Below, piece by piece: positions 26,923 to 36,500 of a stretch of 64,000 nucleotides of DNA. A model generated the notes under the pieces. It was not told where the DNA came from, did no database searches, and saw only the letters and a program-made list of their open reading frames with translations. This stretch comes from JAZDRH01 sp047470865 (GTDB lineage: Bacteria > Pseudomonadota > Gammaproteobacteria > Pseudomonadales > Pseudomonadaceae). The stretch spans positions 114,739 through 178,738 of the forward strand of contig NZ_JAZDRH010000004.1 of the NCBI RefSeq assembly GCF_047470865.1, in the 5' to 3' direction. The translations under genes were made by a program, and so were the position numbers. Numbering within the stretch: the stretch's first letter is position 1; each line of letters starts with the position of its first letter.

Positions 26923-28389
26923 TTAGTTTTGCTCTACCGCAGGTCGATAAACCCGCACATTATCAAAGCCTTCATGCAATAAATGATGTGCATGCAGGCG
27001 ACTCATCACACCTTTGTCGCAATACAATAAATATTGGCGATTACTTTCAAGGTGCTTGAATTTGTTGTTGATGGCGTAAAATGGCAAGAGCATAACTTCT
27101 ATGCCTTCTAAGACCAAGGGTTCATCCTCAGCTTGATCAGGGTGACGGATATCAATCACTATCTGCCCTGCCAAGGCTTGATGCACTTCTTCAACTTGAA
27201 TATCTTTGCCTAACTCATCAATTAGTTTATCAATGGTTTTATACACGGCTTTATCAACAGCCTGCTCTAAAATGGCCATATCAAACTGAGTTTCTTCATG
27301 TTCAATACGATGTAGCTTAGCGCGTGTTGTTGGGTTCACCGAAATAACACCGCAGTATTCTGGCATATGGCGGGCAAAATCAGCCGTACCAATTTTTTCT
27401 GCGGTATCAATAATGTCTTGTTTATGACTGGCAATCAGCGGACGCATAACCAGCAAATCGGTAGCTTTATCAATGACTGACAAATTCCGCAGCGTTTGAC
27501 TAGAAACCTGAGAAACGGCTTCGCCTGTCGTCAGCGTTTCTATTTCTAAGCCTTGGGCAATTTTAGTCGCCGCACGCAGCATCATGCGCTTTAAGATAAC
27601 ACCCATTTGGCTGTTATCCACCTTATCTAAAATTTCTGCCACAACTTCTTCAAAAGGGACGCTAATAAATAGGCTGCGATGTGAGCGGGCAAACTTTTCC
27701 CACACATAATGCGCGACTTCCATTACACCCAGCTCATGCGCACGACCACCTAGATTAAAAAAGCAGAAATGTGTCATTAGCCCACGGCGCAACATACGAT
27801 AAGCCGCCACTGTGGAGTCAAAACCGCCTGACATTAATACCAGTGTTTGCTCCAGTGAGCCTAATGGGTAGCCGCCTAATCCTTGATGACGCTGTTTCTC
27901 TAACAATAAGCGATCAAAACGCACCTCAAAGCGCACTTCAACATCAGGATCTTTCATTTTGATCCCTGCAGCGCCGCATTGTTGACGCAATTGGCTGCCA
28001 ACATAGCGATCGACATCCATTGATGTAAAGTCATGCTTACCTGCACGCTTACAACGTACGGCAAAGGTTTTATCTTTTAACGATGCACCGTATTCCGCTT
28101 TACATTTTTCTACGATGTCATCGAAATCTTTTAACGGAAACTCAACCACTTCATAAAAGCATTGAATACCAGGAATACAGGTTAAGCGTGCAATAACTTC
28201 CTGCCTTACGGACTCCACCGTCACAGTAGCTTGCACATCTATATTGTCCCACACGCCATCGGTTGTGATGTCGGGTGTAAGGTCACGCAAAGTCACTCGT
28301 ATATTTTTGCCAAGCTGACGCATAAATTGCTTACGTACAGGACGGCTTTTAATGGTGATTTCCGCGAAGGGTTTGACTATTAATTTCAT
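26923..28389 (-). CDS. thiI: tRNA 4-thiouridine / thiazole sulfurtransferase ThiI
   Basis: A 488-residue enzyme with NFLD and THUMP domains (about 1-165), a PP-loop ATPase domain (LMSGGFDSTVAAYRML, about 186-201) and a C-terminal rhodanese domain whose catalytic Cys lies in LLYCDKGVMSR. It adenylates U8 of tRNA and transfers sulfur, and provides sulfur for the thiamine thiazole. The rhodanese extension marks it as the long, gammaproteobacterial form. It shares the thiamine theme with thiC, but no TPP element is seen before it. Confidence 0.95.
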   Translation of the reverse strand: MKLIVKPFAEITIKSRPVRKQFMRQLGKNIRVTLRDLTPDITTDGVWDNIDVQATVTVESVRQEVIARLTCIPGIQCFYEVVEFPLKDFDDIVEKCKAEYGASLKDKTFAVRCKRAGKHDFTSMDVDRYVGSQLRQQCGAAGIKMKDPDVEVRFEVRFDRLLLEKQRHQGLGGYPLGSLEQTLVLMSGGFDSTVAAYRMLRRGLMTHFCFFNLGGRAHELGVMEVAHYVWEKFARSHRSLFISVPFEEVVAEILDKVDNSQMGVILKRMMLRAATKIAQGLEIETLTTGEAVSQVSSQTLRNLSVIDKATDLLVMRPLIASHKQDIIDTAEKIGTADFARHMPEYCGVISVNPTTRAKLHRIEHEETQFDMAILEQAVDKAVYKTIDKLIDELGKDIQVEEVHQALAGQIVIDIRHPDQAEDEPLVLEGIEVMLLPFYAINNKFKHLESNRQYLLYCDKGVMSRLHAHHLLHEGFDNVRVYRPAVEQN

Positions 28390-28513
28390 GGCGCGGTTAA
28401 CTAAGGTATCTACAACCTGTAAAAAAGGGACGTAGTTTAGCAGAATGTCTGGCTAAACACATAAAAAGCCTTACGCTTTTGTTCATTTTTTAAACATTTT
28501 AATGACAAGAGAA

Positions 28514-29028
28514 TTACATAAGCCCAATTAACCATTTATCGATAAGGCTTTGTAACTGTAAATAATCTGCATTTTGCCTATAAGCTTGTGGATCACAAGC
28601 ATAATTAATCGCTAAATTATTTTGATAATCCGCTTGAGTAGATTGCTGCATAAATTGTAGATAGCACACAAAGGCTAAACGCTGCGAGCGGTCAAAAATC
28701 TGTGGTTCAGGTAAATTACAATACTCCCATAAGTCCAGCATAAAATTAGTGTCTTGCAGTTCTGCTATAAGAAATGCAGGTAGTAAAAAGCGCCAGCCTT
28801 TATCATCAATGAAGCTCAATGAACTATTGCAATTAACTAGCTCATTCTGGGTTATTAATTGCCAGTTTTCTCGTTGATCTTTTGCGCGTAGCTTAGCCAG
28901 TTCTGCTGCTTGAGCATAATTTTCAAACCCTGCCCTTCGTATACTCCTATGCCGTTTTCTAGCGTTACTTGGGCAAAAGCTTGTTGAATTTGTGTTGTTA
29001 ACTGCTCAACTGTTACCTCAGTAACCAT
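28514..29028 (-). pseudogene. DUF6714-like protein gene broken by a frameshift
   Basis: Two frames give one coherent protein. The first (from ATG 29028) reads TEVTVEQLTTQIQQAFAQVT to GVYEGQG; then after a one-base shift near 28925-28930 the sequence continues ENYAQAAELAKLRAKDQREN and on to SLSFIDDKGWRFLLPAFLIA, ending at 28514. This is the pattern of small DUF6714-type proteins (REAF..V.L..G start, and F.P.AFRF.LPA middle). The GGTTTG site needs one extra base to restore a frame of about 170 residues. The start overlaps the DUF1287 gene end, so the pair is co-transcribed. Function unknown. Confidence 0.65.
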
Positions 29029-29593
29029 AGCTGTAATGGCCTGTGATTTTATAGTCGAACAACATATCCTCTTTGACCTGCCCCCAACCAATGTTATGCA
29101 TAATCAAAGGACGCTTACCATCTTTAGAGCGCTCATTAAGTACAATACCAATATGGGGTGCATTATTTGGCAGCATCCAGGTAACTATGTCACCTGCGAT
29201 ATAATCATCACCGTTCTGGGTAATTTTTTTGACGTTGCCATAGCGTTTAAAAAAAGTTTGTAAATTGGGCACGCGACGATGATCAATATTGCTATCTGGG
29301 CGTTTTAAGCCCCAGTTTTTCGGATACAGCGAAAAATTTTGCCGCATATCTTCATGCACTTTTTGTTGCAGATCGATGCCAAGTTTGCGGTAAGTACGGA
29401 TTACCACATCAGTACAGACCCCTCTATTGGCAGCTACATCACCATTAGGGTAAGGAATTTTTTGGTAAGCAGAGTCATAAAATACAAAGCGACTTTCAAT
29501 ACTGCTAGCTGAATTAGCCACATCTGCTGCCGTAAAAGCAAAGCCACTATTGCTAACTACTAATACGCCAAAAGCTATTATTATTTTGCGCAT
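29018..29593 (-). CDS. DUF1287 exported cysteine-hydrolase-like protein
   Basis: A 191-residue protein with a signal peptide (cleavage near residue 19, GFA/F). The DUF1287 (YijF-type) signature is unmistakable: NRGVCTDVVIRTYRKLGIDL, KVHEDMRQNF, and DSNIDHRRVPNLQTFF. The pattern Cys60, then His147 in NNAPHIGIVLNE, suggests an NlpC/P60-like thiol hydrolase acting in the periplasm, but activity of this family is not established. It overlaps the start of the downstream broken gene. Confidence 0.85.
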   Translation of the reverse strand: MRKIIIAFGVLVVSNSGFAFTAADVANSASSIESRFVFYDSAYQKIPYPNGDVAANRGVCTDVVIRTYRKLGIDLQQKVHEDMRQNFSLYPKNWGLKRPDSNIDHRRVPNLQTFFKRYGNVKKITQNGDDYIAGDIVTWMLPNNAPHIGIVLNERSKDGKRPLIMHNIGWGQVKEDMLFDYKITGHYSYGY

Positions 29594-29611
29594 AACCCCA
29601 CCTGTAGATAA

Positions 29612-29640
29612 AAAGAAAGGCGTTTAAAACGCCTTTCTTT
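29612..29640. terminator. Terminator of glnA
   Basis: AAAGAAAGGCGTTT (29612-29625) pairs with AAACGCCTTTCTTT (29627-29640); the stem is close to a perfect palindrome, and pairs on both strands. Confidence 0.8.
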
Positions 29641-29654
29641 GTTGTTAGTACTAC

Positions 29655-31055
29655 TTAGCAGCTGTAGTACAAGTCATATTCTAATGGATGGACAAATGTA
29701 CGCACTTTAAGTTCTTCTGCTTTTTTCACCTCAATAAAGGCATCAAGGAACTCATTGGAGAATACCCCGCCACGTAATAAGAACTCACGATCAGCGTCTA
29801 AAGCTTCAAGCGCTTCTTTTAAGCTGCCACACACCTGTGGGATATTTTTGCTTTCTTCTGGCGGTAAATCGTACAGGTTTTTATCTGCAGCATCGCCTGG
29901 GTGAATACGGTTTTGAATACCATCAAGACCTGCCATTAATAACGCAGAAAAGGCTAAGTATGGATTGGCGGCTGGATCAGGGAAGCGTGCCTCAATTCGG
30001 CGGGCTTTTGGGCTGGTAACGTATGGAATACGAATTGAAGCCGAGCGGTTACGCGCTGAATACGCCAGCATAACAGGCGCTTCAAAGCCCGGTACTAAAC
30101 GTTTGTAAGAGTTAGTTGAGGGGTTGGTTAACGCGTTTAGTGCTTTACCATGCTTGATAATACCGCCAATAAAGTACAAGGCATTATCAGAAAGGCCAGC
30201 ATAGCCTTCACCTGAGAAGGTATTTTTGCCATTTTGCGCAATTGACAAGTGCACATGCATGCCAGAGCCGTTATCACCATAAATAGGCTTAGGCATAAAA
30301 GTTGCTGTGCGGCCATAGGCTTCTGCCACATTATGCACTACATATTTAAGGGCTTGTACTTCATCGGCTTTGGCTACGAGGGTGTTAAATTTAACGCCAA
30401 TTTCATTTTGCCCTGCCGCCACTTCATGGTGATGAATTTCAACCTGCTGGCCTAGTTCTTCAAGCGCATTGCACATAGCTGCACGCAGCTCATAATCACG
30501 ATCTTGCGGTGGTGTTGGCAGGTAGCCACCTTTAACCCCAATATAATGGCCATTACCAGCACCATCAACGCGTTTATCTGCATTCCATGCGGCTTGTTCA
30601 GCATACACTTTAAACATAGAGCCAGAGATATCTGACTTAAACTGTACCTGATCAAAAATAAAAAACTCAGGTTCAGGGCCAACAAATACCGCATCACCAA
30701 TACCAGTGGACTTTAGATACTCTTCTGCACGGCGAGCAATGGCACGCGGATCGCGGTCATAACCTTGCATAGTAGAAGGTTCAATAACATCACACACTAG
30801 AATTAACGTAGGTTCTTCTGTGAAGGGATCCATTACTGCAGTACTGTCATCTGGCAGTAGGATCATGTCTGAGGCTTCAATGCCTTTCCATCCTACGATA
30901 GAAGAACCATCGAACATTTTACCCTGCTCAAAAAAATCCTCATCGGCATCACGAGCAGGCATAGTGATGTGGTGCTGTTGACCGCGCATATCAGTGAAGC
31001 GCAAATCAATCCACTTGGCATTATGTTCATTAATTAGTTCGATGGACTTTGACAT
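29655..31055 (-). CDS. glnA: Glutamine synthetase, type I
   Basis: I start at ATG 31055 (GGAG upstream), giving MSKSIELINEHNAKW and 466 residues; the frame runs open for another 37 codons into the promoter. It makes glutamine from glutamate, ATP and ammonia as a dodecamer. NGSGMHVH, the KPIYGDNGSG region and the adenylylation loop NLYDLPPEE with Tyr395 are present, so it should be regulated by GlnE. A sigma-54 promoter and an NtrC site lie upstream; ntrBC are nearby. Confidence 0.97.
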   Translation of the reverse strand: MSKSIELINEHNAKWIDLRFTDMRGQQHHITMPARDADEDFFEQGKMFDGSSIVGWKGIEASDMILLPDDSTAVMDPFTEEPTLILVCDVIEPSTMQGYDRDPRAIARRAEEYLKSTGIGDAVFVGPEPEFFIFDQVQFKSDISGSMFKVYAEQAAWNADKRVDGAGNGHYIGVKGGYLPTPPQDRDYELRAAMCNALEELGQQVEIHHHEVAAGQNEIGVKFNTLVAKADEVQALKYVVHNVAEAYGRTATFMPKPIYGDNGSGMHVHLSIAQNGKNTFSGEGYAGLSDNALYFIGGIIKHGKALNALTNPSTNSYKRLVPGFEAPVMLAYSARNRSASIRIPYVTSPKARRIEARFPDPAANPYLAFSALLMAGLDGIQNRIHPGDAADKNLYDLPPEESKNIPQVCGSLKEALEALDADREFLLRGGVFSNEFLDAFIEVKKAEELKVRTFVHPLEYDLYYSC

Positions 31056-31155
31056 CTTGTTCTCCAGGAGTCTCCAGGAATTAAGTAGGGCATTAAGCCG
31101 TGCCCGGTTAGACAGGTTCCGAGCGTAGCACTCGCTGAATCCTAAACTGGTTAAC

Positions 31156-31170
31156 GCAAGTTCCATGCCA
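31156..31170 (-). promoter_or_regulatory. Sigma-54 promoter of glnA
   Basis: On the minus strand TGGCATGGAACTTGC has GG and GC ten bases apart, about 100 bases before the glnA ATG. Confidence 0.8.
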
Positions 31171-31275
31171 GTTTAAGAAAGCCAGTGCAGTTAGGTAAAT
31201 CGGCGTACTATTGTGACTGTTGTAGCTTTTAGTTTCCAGTAAATTGCATCATTGTTGTGCTATAAAAATTTTCTA

Positions 31276-31292
31276 TGCACTATTTTGGTGCT
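31276..31292 (-). promoter_or_regulatory. NtrC binding site upstream of glnA
   Basis: AGCACC-N5-AGTGCA (minus strand) closely matches the NtrC dyad TGCACC-N5-GGTGCA. It lies about 110 bases upstream of the sigma-54 promoter, a normal enhancer distance. A weaker GCAC...TGCA pair lies at about 31245-31260. Confidence 0.7.
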
Positions 31293-31393
31293 TTCACAGT
31301 AAAAAATTGATCTAGGTTGGATATTCTGACTCATCAAACTGCATTATTAACGCTATCCTGTTATAAAATAGCCTATTAACTCAGGAGAGCATT

Positions 31394-31924
31394 ATGCGCA
31401 AATTATCGCTTTGTTTATTATTGGCCATAAGCCTGCCAGCGACCGCTCAGATTTATCGCTATAAAGATGCTCAAGGCAATACTGTGTTTACCGACAAACT
31501 CCCCCCAGATGCTAAAGTGGAACAAGTTGAAGTAGCCCCTATTAACAGCATCCCAGCCCCTGATAAGCCAGTAAACACAACCAATAATAATCCAGATGAT
31601 AAAAACTTAGCGCCTGGTAATACTTTTTCTGTCTTTGAAATTGGCAGCTTGCCAACAGAAGATGCTATTCGCGCTAACAATGGTAGTTTTTCTTTTAATG
31701 TCACCACTGTACCTCCTTTACCGCCCACTATTAGTTTGCAGTTGCTCGTAGATGGTGAACCCTATGGTGCACCCGTTAATACAACCAGCTTGTCTGTTAC
31801 TGAGTTAGATCGCGGTGAGCATCAACTGGCGGTGCAGGCGCTTGTCGGTGAACATGTTGTACAGACTTCAAATACTGTCACTGTGTTTATACAGCGAGTG
31901 CATGTAAACAAACCTAAGAGTTAA
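31394..31924 (+). CDS. DUF4124 domain exported protein
   Basis: A 176-residue protein with a signal peptide (ATA/Q at about 18) and an N-terminal DUF4124 motif, IYRYKDAQGNTVFTDKLPPD. A Pro/Asn-rich linker leads to a C-terminal beta-sandwich-like segment (about 100-170, LQLLVDGEPYGAPVN and LDRGEHQLAVQALVG). It is divergent from glnA. Function unknown; paralogous to the next gene. Confidence 0.75.
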   Translation: MRKLSLCLLLAISLPATAQIYRYKDAQGNTVFTDKLPPDAKVEQVEVAPINSIPAPDKPVNTTNNNPDDKNLAPGNTFSVFEIGSLPTEDAIRANNGSFSFNVTTVPPLPPTISLQLLVDGEPYGAPVNTTSLSVTELDRGEHQLAVQALVGEHVVQTSNTVTVFIQRVHVNKPKS

Positions 31925-31928
31925 TCCT

Positions 31929-32615
31929 ATGCGACTATTTATTTGTTTCTTACTCACAGTTATTGCTGTGCCTACTTGGGCGCAGGTGTATACCTATATT
32001 GATGAATATGGTGACCGTGTTTTTACCGATTCGCCACCTAAGGGGCAACCTACCGAAAAGGTGCAACTCGCACCTCGTAAAGCAGCGCCGGTAGCTAACA
32101 GCACAAATACTGCACCGCCCAGCTTGCCTCTTAACGCCAATGCAGTACAAGCCCAAGTAGCCCCAGCTGCTGGCGTTGTGCAAGAAAACCCACGTTATCT
32201 CTTACGCATCCTTTCACCTGAACCTGACGGCACTGTACGCGCGAATGATCGTAATGTGCTGGTAACGGTTGCAACAGAGCCAGAACTGCAAAACAACCAC
32301 CAATATCGCGTTTTTCTTGATGGAAAAATGGTTAGTACTGCTAGCCGTAGCCCTGTTTTTAACCTACCAGAGGTTGACAGAGGCACACACATGCTGGCGG
32401 TGGAGATCATTGACCAACATGGTTTAATTATTGAACGCACACCTGCACAGCCGTTTCACTTAAGACAAATTACACTGGCTGATAAACGTCGAGTAACGCC
32501 TTGCAAATACAAAGAATATGGCGTACGCCCAGAATGCCCATTAAAAGATAAACCAAAGCAAGATCCCGACAAGCCACCTTTACTGGGTCGTATTTTAGCG
32601 CCTCTGTTTAACTAA
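31929..32615 (+). CDS. DUF4124 domain exported protein, second paralogue
   Basis: A 228-residue paralogue four bases after the previous gene: signal peptide to WA/Q, DUF4124 motif VYTYIDEYGDRVFTDSPPKG, linker, then YRVFLDGKMVSTASRSPVFN and the shared VDRGTHMLAVEIIDQHG. Extra C-terminal Lys/Pro-rich tail with two cysteines (VTPCKYKEYGVRPECPLK). The pair between glnA and ntrB is a Pseudomonas arrangement. Function unknown. Confidence 0.75.
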   Translation: MRLFICFLLTVIAVPTWAQVYTYIDEYGDRVFTDSPPKGQPTEKVQLAPRKAAPVANSTNTAPPSLPLNANAVQAQVAPAAGVVQENPRYLLRILSPEPDGTVRANDRNVLVTVATEPELQNNHQYRVFLDGKMVSTASRSPVFNLPEVDRGTHMLAVEIIDQHGLIIERTPAQPFHLRQITLADKRRVTPCKYKEYGVRPECPLKDKPKQDPDKPPLLGRILAPLFN

Positions 32616-32634
32616 AATCTGTTTGGTTATAACT

Positions 32635-33939
32635 ATGCAAGATGCCAGCTATAGGAACCTTGAACCCACTTATTACCAAGCAACGGCTAATGCTGCCCCA
32701 GTGTTGGATAAGCTTAGGCAAGATATAGCCGTAGACTGCTGTGTTATTGGTGCTGGCTTTAGTGGTTTATCTACAGCTCTTGAGCTAGCCAAAGCTGGGC
32801 AAACAGTAGCTATTGTCGAAGCAGCCCAAGTTGGCTTTGGAGCCTCTGGACGCAACGGTGGCGAAGTATTAATAGGCTATAGCTGTGGCATGCCTGCTTT
32901 AATTAAACAGGTGGGGCTCACGGCTGCAAAGCACCTCTGGCAGCTGTCTTTAGATGCAGTAGAACTGCTAGACCAACGCGTACGTGACTATCAAATCAAC
33001 TGCCATTGGCAACGCGGCTATGTACAGCCAGCACGCACTCCAGCACAACTTATAGACCTATTTAATCAACAGCAATTACTAAAGCGCTATTTTGATTTTA
33101 ATCAGTACGATTTATGGGATATAGAGCAAACCCGTGCACACATCCAGTCAGCCTATTATATTGGCGCACTCGTTGATCCTCGTTCAGGCTATCTACAGCC
33201 ACTTAACTACTGTTTAGGCTTGGCAGACGCCGCATTGGCTGCCGGCGCTATGATTTATCAACACAGCCCTGTGCAGGATTTAACCCAGCAGCAAGATCAC
33301 TGGCTTGTTAGCACCGACCATGCCTGTATTCAAGCTAAGCATGTGGTGATAGCTACTAACGCCTATACTGGCATTATTAAAAATCATTATTTTAAACAGC
33401 TATTTAAAAAACTAGTGATTGTCCGTAGCAATATTGCAGTAAGTGAGCCTTTAGGGGACTTAGCCACTCAGTTGCTCTCGGCAAACTTCTGTGTTTCTGA
33501 CCGTAATCATCTGGTTGACTACTTTCACATTACTGCTGATCAGCGCTTGCTCTTTGGTGGCGAAAGTAACTACTGGAGTAGCCATCCTAAATGGGTTGAA
33601 AAAACACTGCGCCATAAAATTAGCCAAGTTTTTCCACAGTTGAGCTGCCTTCAGTTCGATTACAGCTGGAGTGGCTATATCGATTGCACAGTTAATCAAG
33701 TGCCCCATTTTGGTGCATTGGCAAAAAATCTATATTTTATGCAAGGTTATTCTGGCCATGGTGTTGCCCTTGCTGGGCTTGCCGGTCAAGCAGTAGCTGA
33801 GGCTATCTTAGGCGATAGGCGTAAGCTGGATCATTTTGGTGCATTAAAGCATCTATCAATCCCAGCACCAGCATGGATGAAACATATTGCCGGCCAGTTA
33901 GCACTGCACACATGGGCCATTCGCGATAAACTTAGCTAA
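32635..33939 (+). CDS. FAD-dependent amine/amino-acid oxidoreductase (DAO family)
   Basis: 434 residues from ATG 32635. The FAD dinucleotide fold is CVIGAGFSGLSTALELAKAG (about 36-55), with the FGASGRNGGEVLIGYS block typical of gamma-glutamylputrescine oxidase (PuuB-like) enzymes and a C-terminal GYSGHGVALAGLAGQAVAEA. Oxidation of a polyamine derivative or N-methyl amino acid is likely; substrate is not certain. Located between DUF4124 genes and ntrB, consistent with nitrogen scavenging. Confidence 0.8.
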   Translation: MQDASYRNLEPTYYQATANAAPVLDKLRQDIAVDCCVIGAGFSGLSTALELAKAGQTVAIVEAAQVGFGASGRNGGEVLIGYSCGMPALIKQVGLTAAKHLWQLSLDAVELLDQRVRDYQINCHWQRGYVQPARTPAQLIDLFNQQQLLKRYFDFNQYDLWDIEQTRAHIQSAYYIGALVDPRSGYLQPLNYCLGLADAALAAGAMIYQHSPVQDLTQQQDHWLVSTDHACIQAKHVVIATNAYTGIIKNHYFKQLFKKLVIVRSNIAVSEPLGDLATQLLSANFCVSDRNHLVDYFHITADQRLLFGGESNYWSSHPKWVEKTLRHKISQVFPQLSCLQFDYSWSGYIDCTVNQVPHFGALAKNLYFMQGYSGHGVALAGLAGQAVAEAILGDRRKLDHFGALKHLSIPAPAWMKHIAGQLALHTWAIRDKLS

Positions 33940-34002
33940 GTTATTCATAATCTGGCGCACTTTTTGCATTGGCTTTGTTATGGCTAAACGCGAGGTTTAT
34001 TT

Positions 34003-35076
34003 ATGCAAAATGTTCCGCATCCTCTTCTGCTCTTAGAGAACCTAAGTACAGCTGTACTGCTCACAACCAGTACCTTAGACATTGCCTATATGAACCTTGC
34101 TGCAGAAATGCTTTTAGAAACCAGCAAATCGCGCTGTGTTGGGCAAGCTATCAATCTGTTATTTGTCAGCAACCCCTTATCTCTTGATGACTTTCAGCAA
34201 GCCTATTCAGAAGGCAATGCAGTGATACGCCGTGAGGCTATTTTGCATACGCCTTTTGACAAGCAACTGGTTGTTGACTATTCGGTTAGCCCTTTCTCAG
34301 ATCAACAAGCTACCTACTTACTCATAGAACTTTACCCACGCGATCGCCTTTTTCGTATTTCTCGAGAGGAAGCTCAACAAGCTCAACATGAAAGCGCTCG
34401 GCAACTGGTAAAAAGCTTAGCACATGAAATTAAAAACCCTTTAGGGGGGATTCGTGGCGCAGCACAGTTACTTGCCCGCGAGCTGCCTAATCAAGAATTA
34501 AAAGACTATACCGACGTTATTATTACTGAGACTGATCGCCTAACAAATTTGGTTGATCGCTTATTGGGTACAGATAAGCGCTTACAGTTAAGTAGTTTAA
34601 ATATTCATCAGGTGCTGGAATATGTCTGTCAAATAATAAACGCTGAAACCCAGCATTACCTGACCATTGAGCGTGATTATGATCCTAGTATCCCTGAGCT
34701 TCATGGTGATTACGAGCAGCTTATCCAAGCCATCATTAATGTAGTACGCAACGCCATGCAAGCTTTGGAACAACAGCCTAATGGTTTTATCAAAATTCGT
34801 ACCAGAACACTACGCCAGCACACTATTAATGGGCAGCTGCACCGTTTGGTATGCAAAGTAGATGTGATTGATAATGGCCCTGGTATTGCTGGTGATTTAA
34901 AAGATACTATTTTCTATCCTATGGTAACCGGGCGAGCACAAGGAACAGGTTTAGGGCTAGCCATAGCACAAACAATTATGCGCCAGCATAATGGCATTAT
35001 TGAGTTAGATACCGAGTCTGAACACACCTGTTTTTCCTTATTACTACCAATTGCCCATGGAGTACCCTGCTTATGA
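34003..35076 (+). CDS. ntrB: Nitrogen regulation sensor kinase NtrB
   Basis: A 357-residue cytoplasmic histidine kinase: PAS domain (about 10-115), HisKA with His141 in SLAHEIKNPLGGIRGA, and HATPase with N box VVRNAMQALEQ and G boxes DNGPGI, GTGLGLAIAQ. No membrane segment. It phosphorylates NtrC under nitrogen limitation, with input from PII. Its stop overlaps the ntrC ATG (ATGA). Confidence 0.96.
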   Translation: MQNVPHPLLLLENLSTAVLLTTSTLDIAYMNLAAEMLLETSKSRCVGQAINLLFVSNPLSLDDFQQAYSEGNAVIRREAILHTPFDKQLVVDYSVSPFSDQQATYLLIELYPRDRLFRISREEAQQAQHESARQLVKSLAHEIKNPLGGIRGAAQLLARELPNQELKDYTDVIITETDRLTNLVDRLLGTDKRLQLSSLNIHQVLEYVCQIINAETQHYLTIERDYDPSIPELHGDYEQLIQAIINVVRNAMQALEQQPNGFIKIRTRTLRQHTINGQLHRLVCKVDVIDNGPGIAGDLKDTIFYPMVTGRAQGTGLGLAIAQTIMRQHNGIIELDTESEHTCFSLLLPIAHGVPCL

Positions 35077-36500
35077 GCCATGTAGCCACTGTTTGGTTGG
35101 TAGATGATGATCAGTCTATTCGCTGGGTTTTAGAGCGGGCATTAAAGTCAGCGAATATTGAGTTTCAAAGCTTTACCGATGGCAAACAGCTATTAGAAGC
35201 GCTGGAACAATCACAGCCGAATGCTATTGTCAGTGATATTCGTATGCCTAACCTAAATGGCTTACAAATGCTTGAGGTAATTAAACAAAAGCACCCTCAG
35301 CTTCCAGTAATTATCATGACTGCTCATTCAGACTTAGACAGTGCTGTTTCAGCTTATCAAACAGGAGCTTTTGACTATTTACCTAAGCCCTTTGATATAG
35401 ATGAGGCTATTTTACTGATTCAACGCGCACTTAAACATAGCAACTTACACTGTGCACAGCCAAACACTACTTCTACAAACTCTTCTAGCCATATTATTGG
35501 TGAAGCTCCTGCTATGCAGGAGGTGTTTCGTGCGATTGGACGCCTGAGCCAATCTAATATCACCGTACTTATTAATGGCCAATCAGGTACGGGCAAAGAG
35601 TTGGTAGCTCAGGCGTTACATCACCACAGCCCACGTTCAAGCAAAGCATTTATCGCCCTTAACATGGCAGCGATACCTAAAGAGCTATTAGAATCTGAAT
35701 TATTTGGCCATGAGAAAGGCGCCTTTACTGGGGCAACCACCTTACGCCAAGGCCGTTTTGAGCAGGCCAACGGGGGCACTCTGTTTCTTGATGAAATTGG
35801 CGATATGCCGGCTGATACTCAAACACGATTACTGCGTGTTTTAGCAGATGGTGAATTCTATCGCGTGGGCGGGCATGTGCCTGTAAAAGTTGATGTACGT
35901 ATTATTGCTGCCACTCATCAGGATTTAGAAAAACTCGTACAACTTAATCGTTTTCGTGATGATTTATTCCATCGTTTAAATGTTATTCGTATCCATCTAC
36001 CTTGTTTAGCTGATCGACGTGAGGATATTCCTGCATTAACTCAACACTTTTTACAAAAATGCGCGCACGAATTAAGCACTGAAGTTAAACACCTAACGCC
36101 AGCAGCTATGACGTTCTTGCAACAACTGCCGTGGCAAGGCAATGTCCGCCAATTAGAAAATACATGCCGTTGGCTAACAGTAATGGCCGCTGGACAAGAA
36201 GTGGATATTAATGACTTGCCGCCTGAGTTAAGAAACTTAGCTACACAACCTGCACTTAACACATTAACCAGTGATAATTCATGGCAACAAGCACTCTCCC
36301 ATTGGGCTGAGCATGCATTAAGTTCAGGTAAACAGCATCTATTAAAGCACGCTTTACCTGAGTTTGAGCGCGTGATGATAGAGGTTGCTCTTGCACATAC
36401 TCAAGGGCGCCGTGGTGATGCAGCGGAAATATTAGGCTGGGGACGTAATACGCTAACTCGCAAAATTAGCGAGTTAGCGTTAGAAAGCAAAGCTGATTAA
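35073..36500 (+). CDS. ntrC: Nitrogen response regulator NtrC
   Basis: 475 residues: receiver domain (acidic Asp11-13, phosphoacceptor Asp55, Lys near 104), AAA+ sigma-54 activation domain with Walker A GQSGTGKE and the sigma-54-contacting GAFTGA loop, and a Fis-type DNA-binding end (RGDAAEILGWGRNTLTRKI). It activates sigma-54 promoters such as that of glnA. It ends convergently with phoU, the stop codons overlapping by four bases. Confidence 0.97.
   Translation: MSHVATVWLVDDDQSIRWVLERALKSANIEFQSFTDGKQLLEALEQSQPNAIVSDIRMPNLNGLQMLEVIKQKHPQLPVIIMTAHSDLDSAVSAYQTGAFDYLPKPFDIDEAILLIQRALKHSNLHCAQPNTTSTNSSSHIIGEAPAMQEVFRAIGRLSQSNITVLINGQSGTGKELVAQALHHHSPRSSKAFIALNMAAIPKELLESELFGHEKGAFTGATTLRQGRFEQANGGTLFLDEIGDMPADTQTRLLRVLADGEFYRVGGHVPVKVDVRIIAATHQDLEKLVQLNRFRDDLFHRLNVIRIHLPCLADRREDIPALTQHFLQKCAHELSTEVKHLTPAAMTFLQQLPWQGNVRQLENTCRWLTVMAAGQEVDINDLPPELRNLATQPALNTLTSDNSWQQALSHWAEHALSSGKQHLLKHALPEFERVMIEVALAHTQGRRGDAAEILGWGRNTLTRKISELALESKAD

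Noticed and set aside
31055..31166. 37-codon N-terminal extension of glnA
   Set aside because: It reaches back into the sigma-54 promoter, and the ATG at 31055 with GGAG gives the normal GlnA start.
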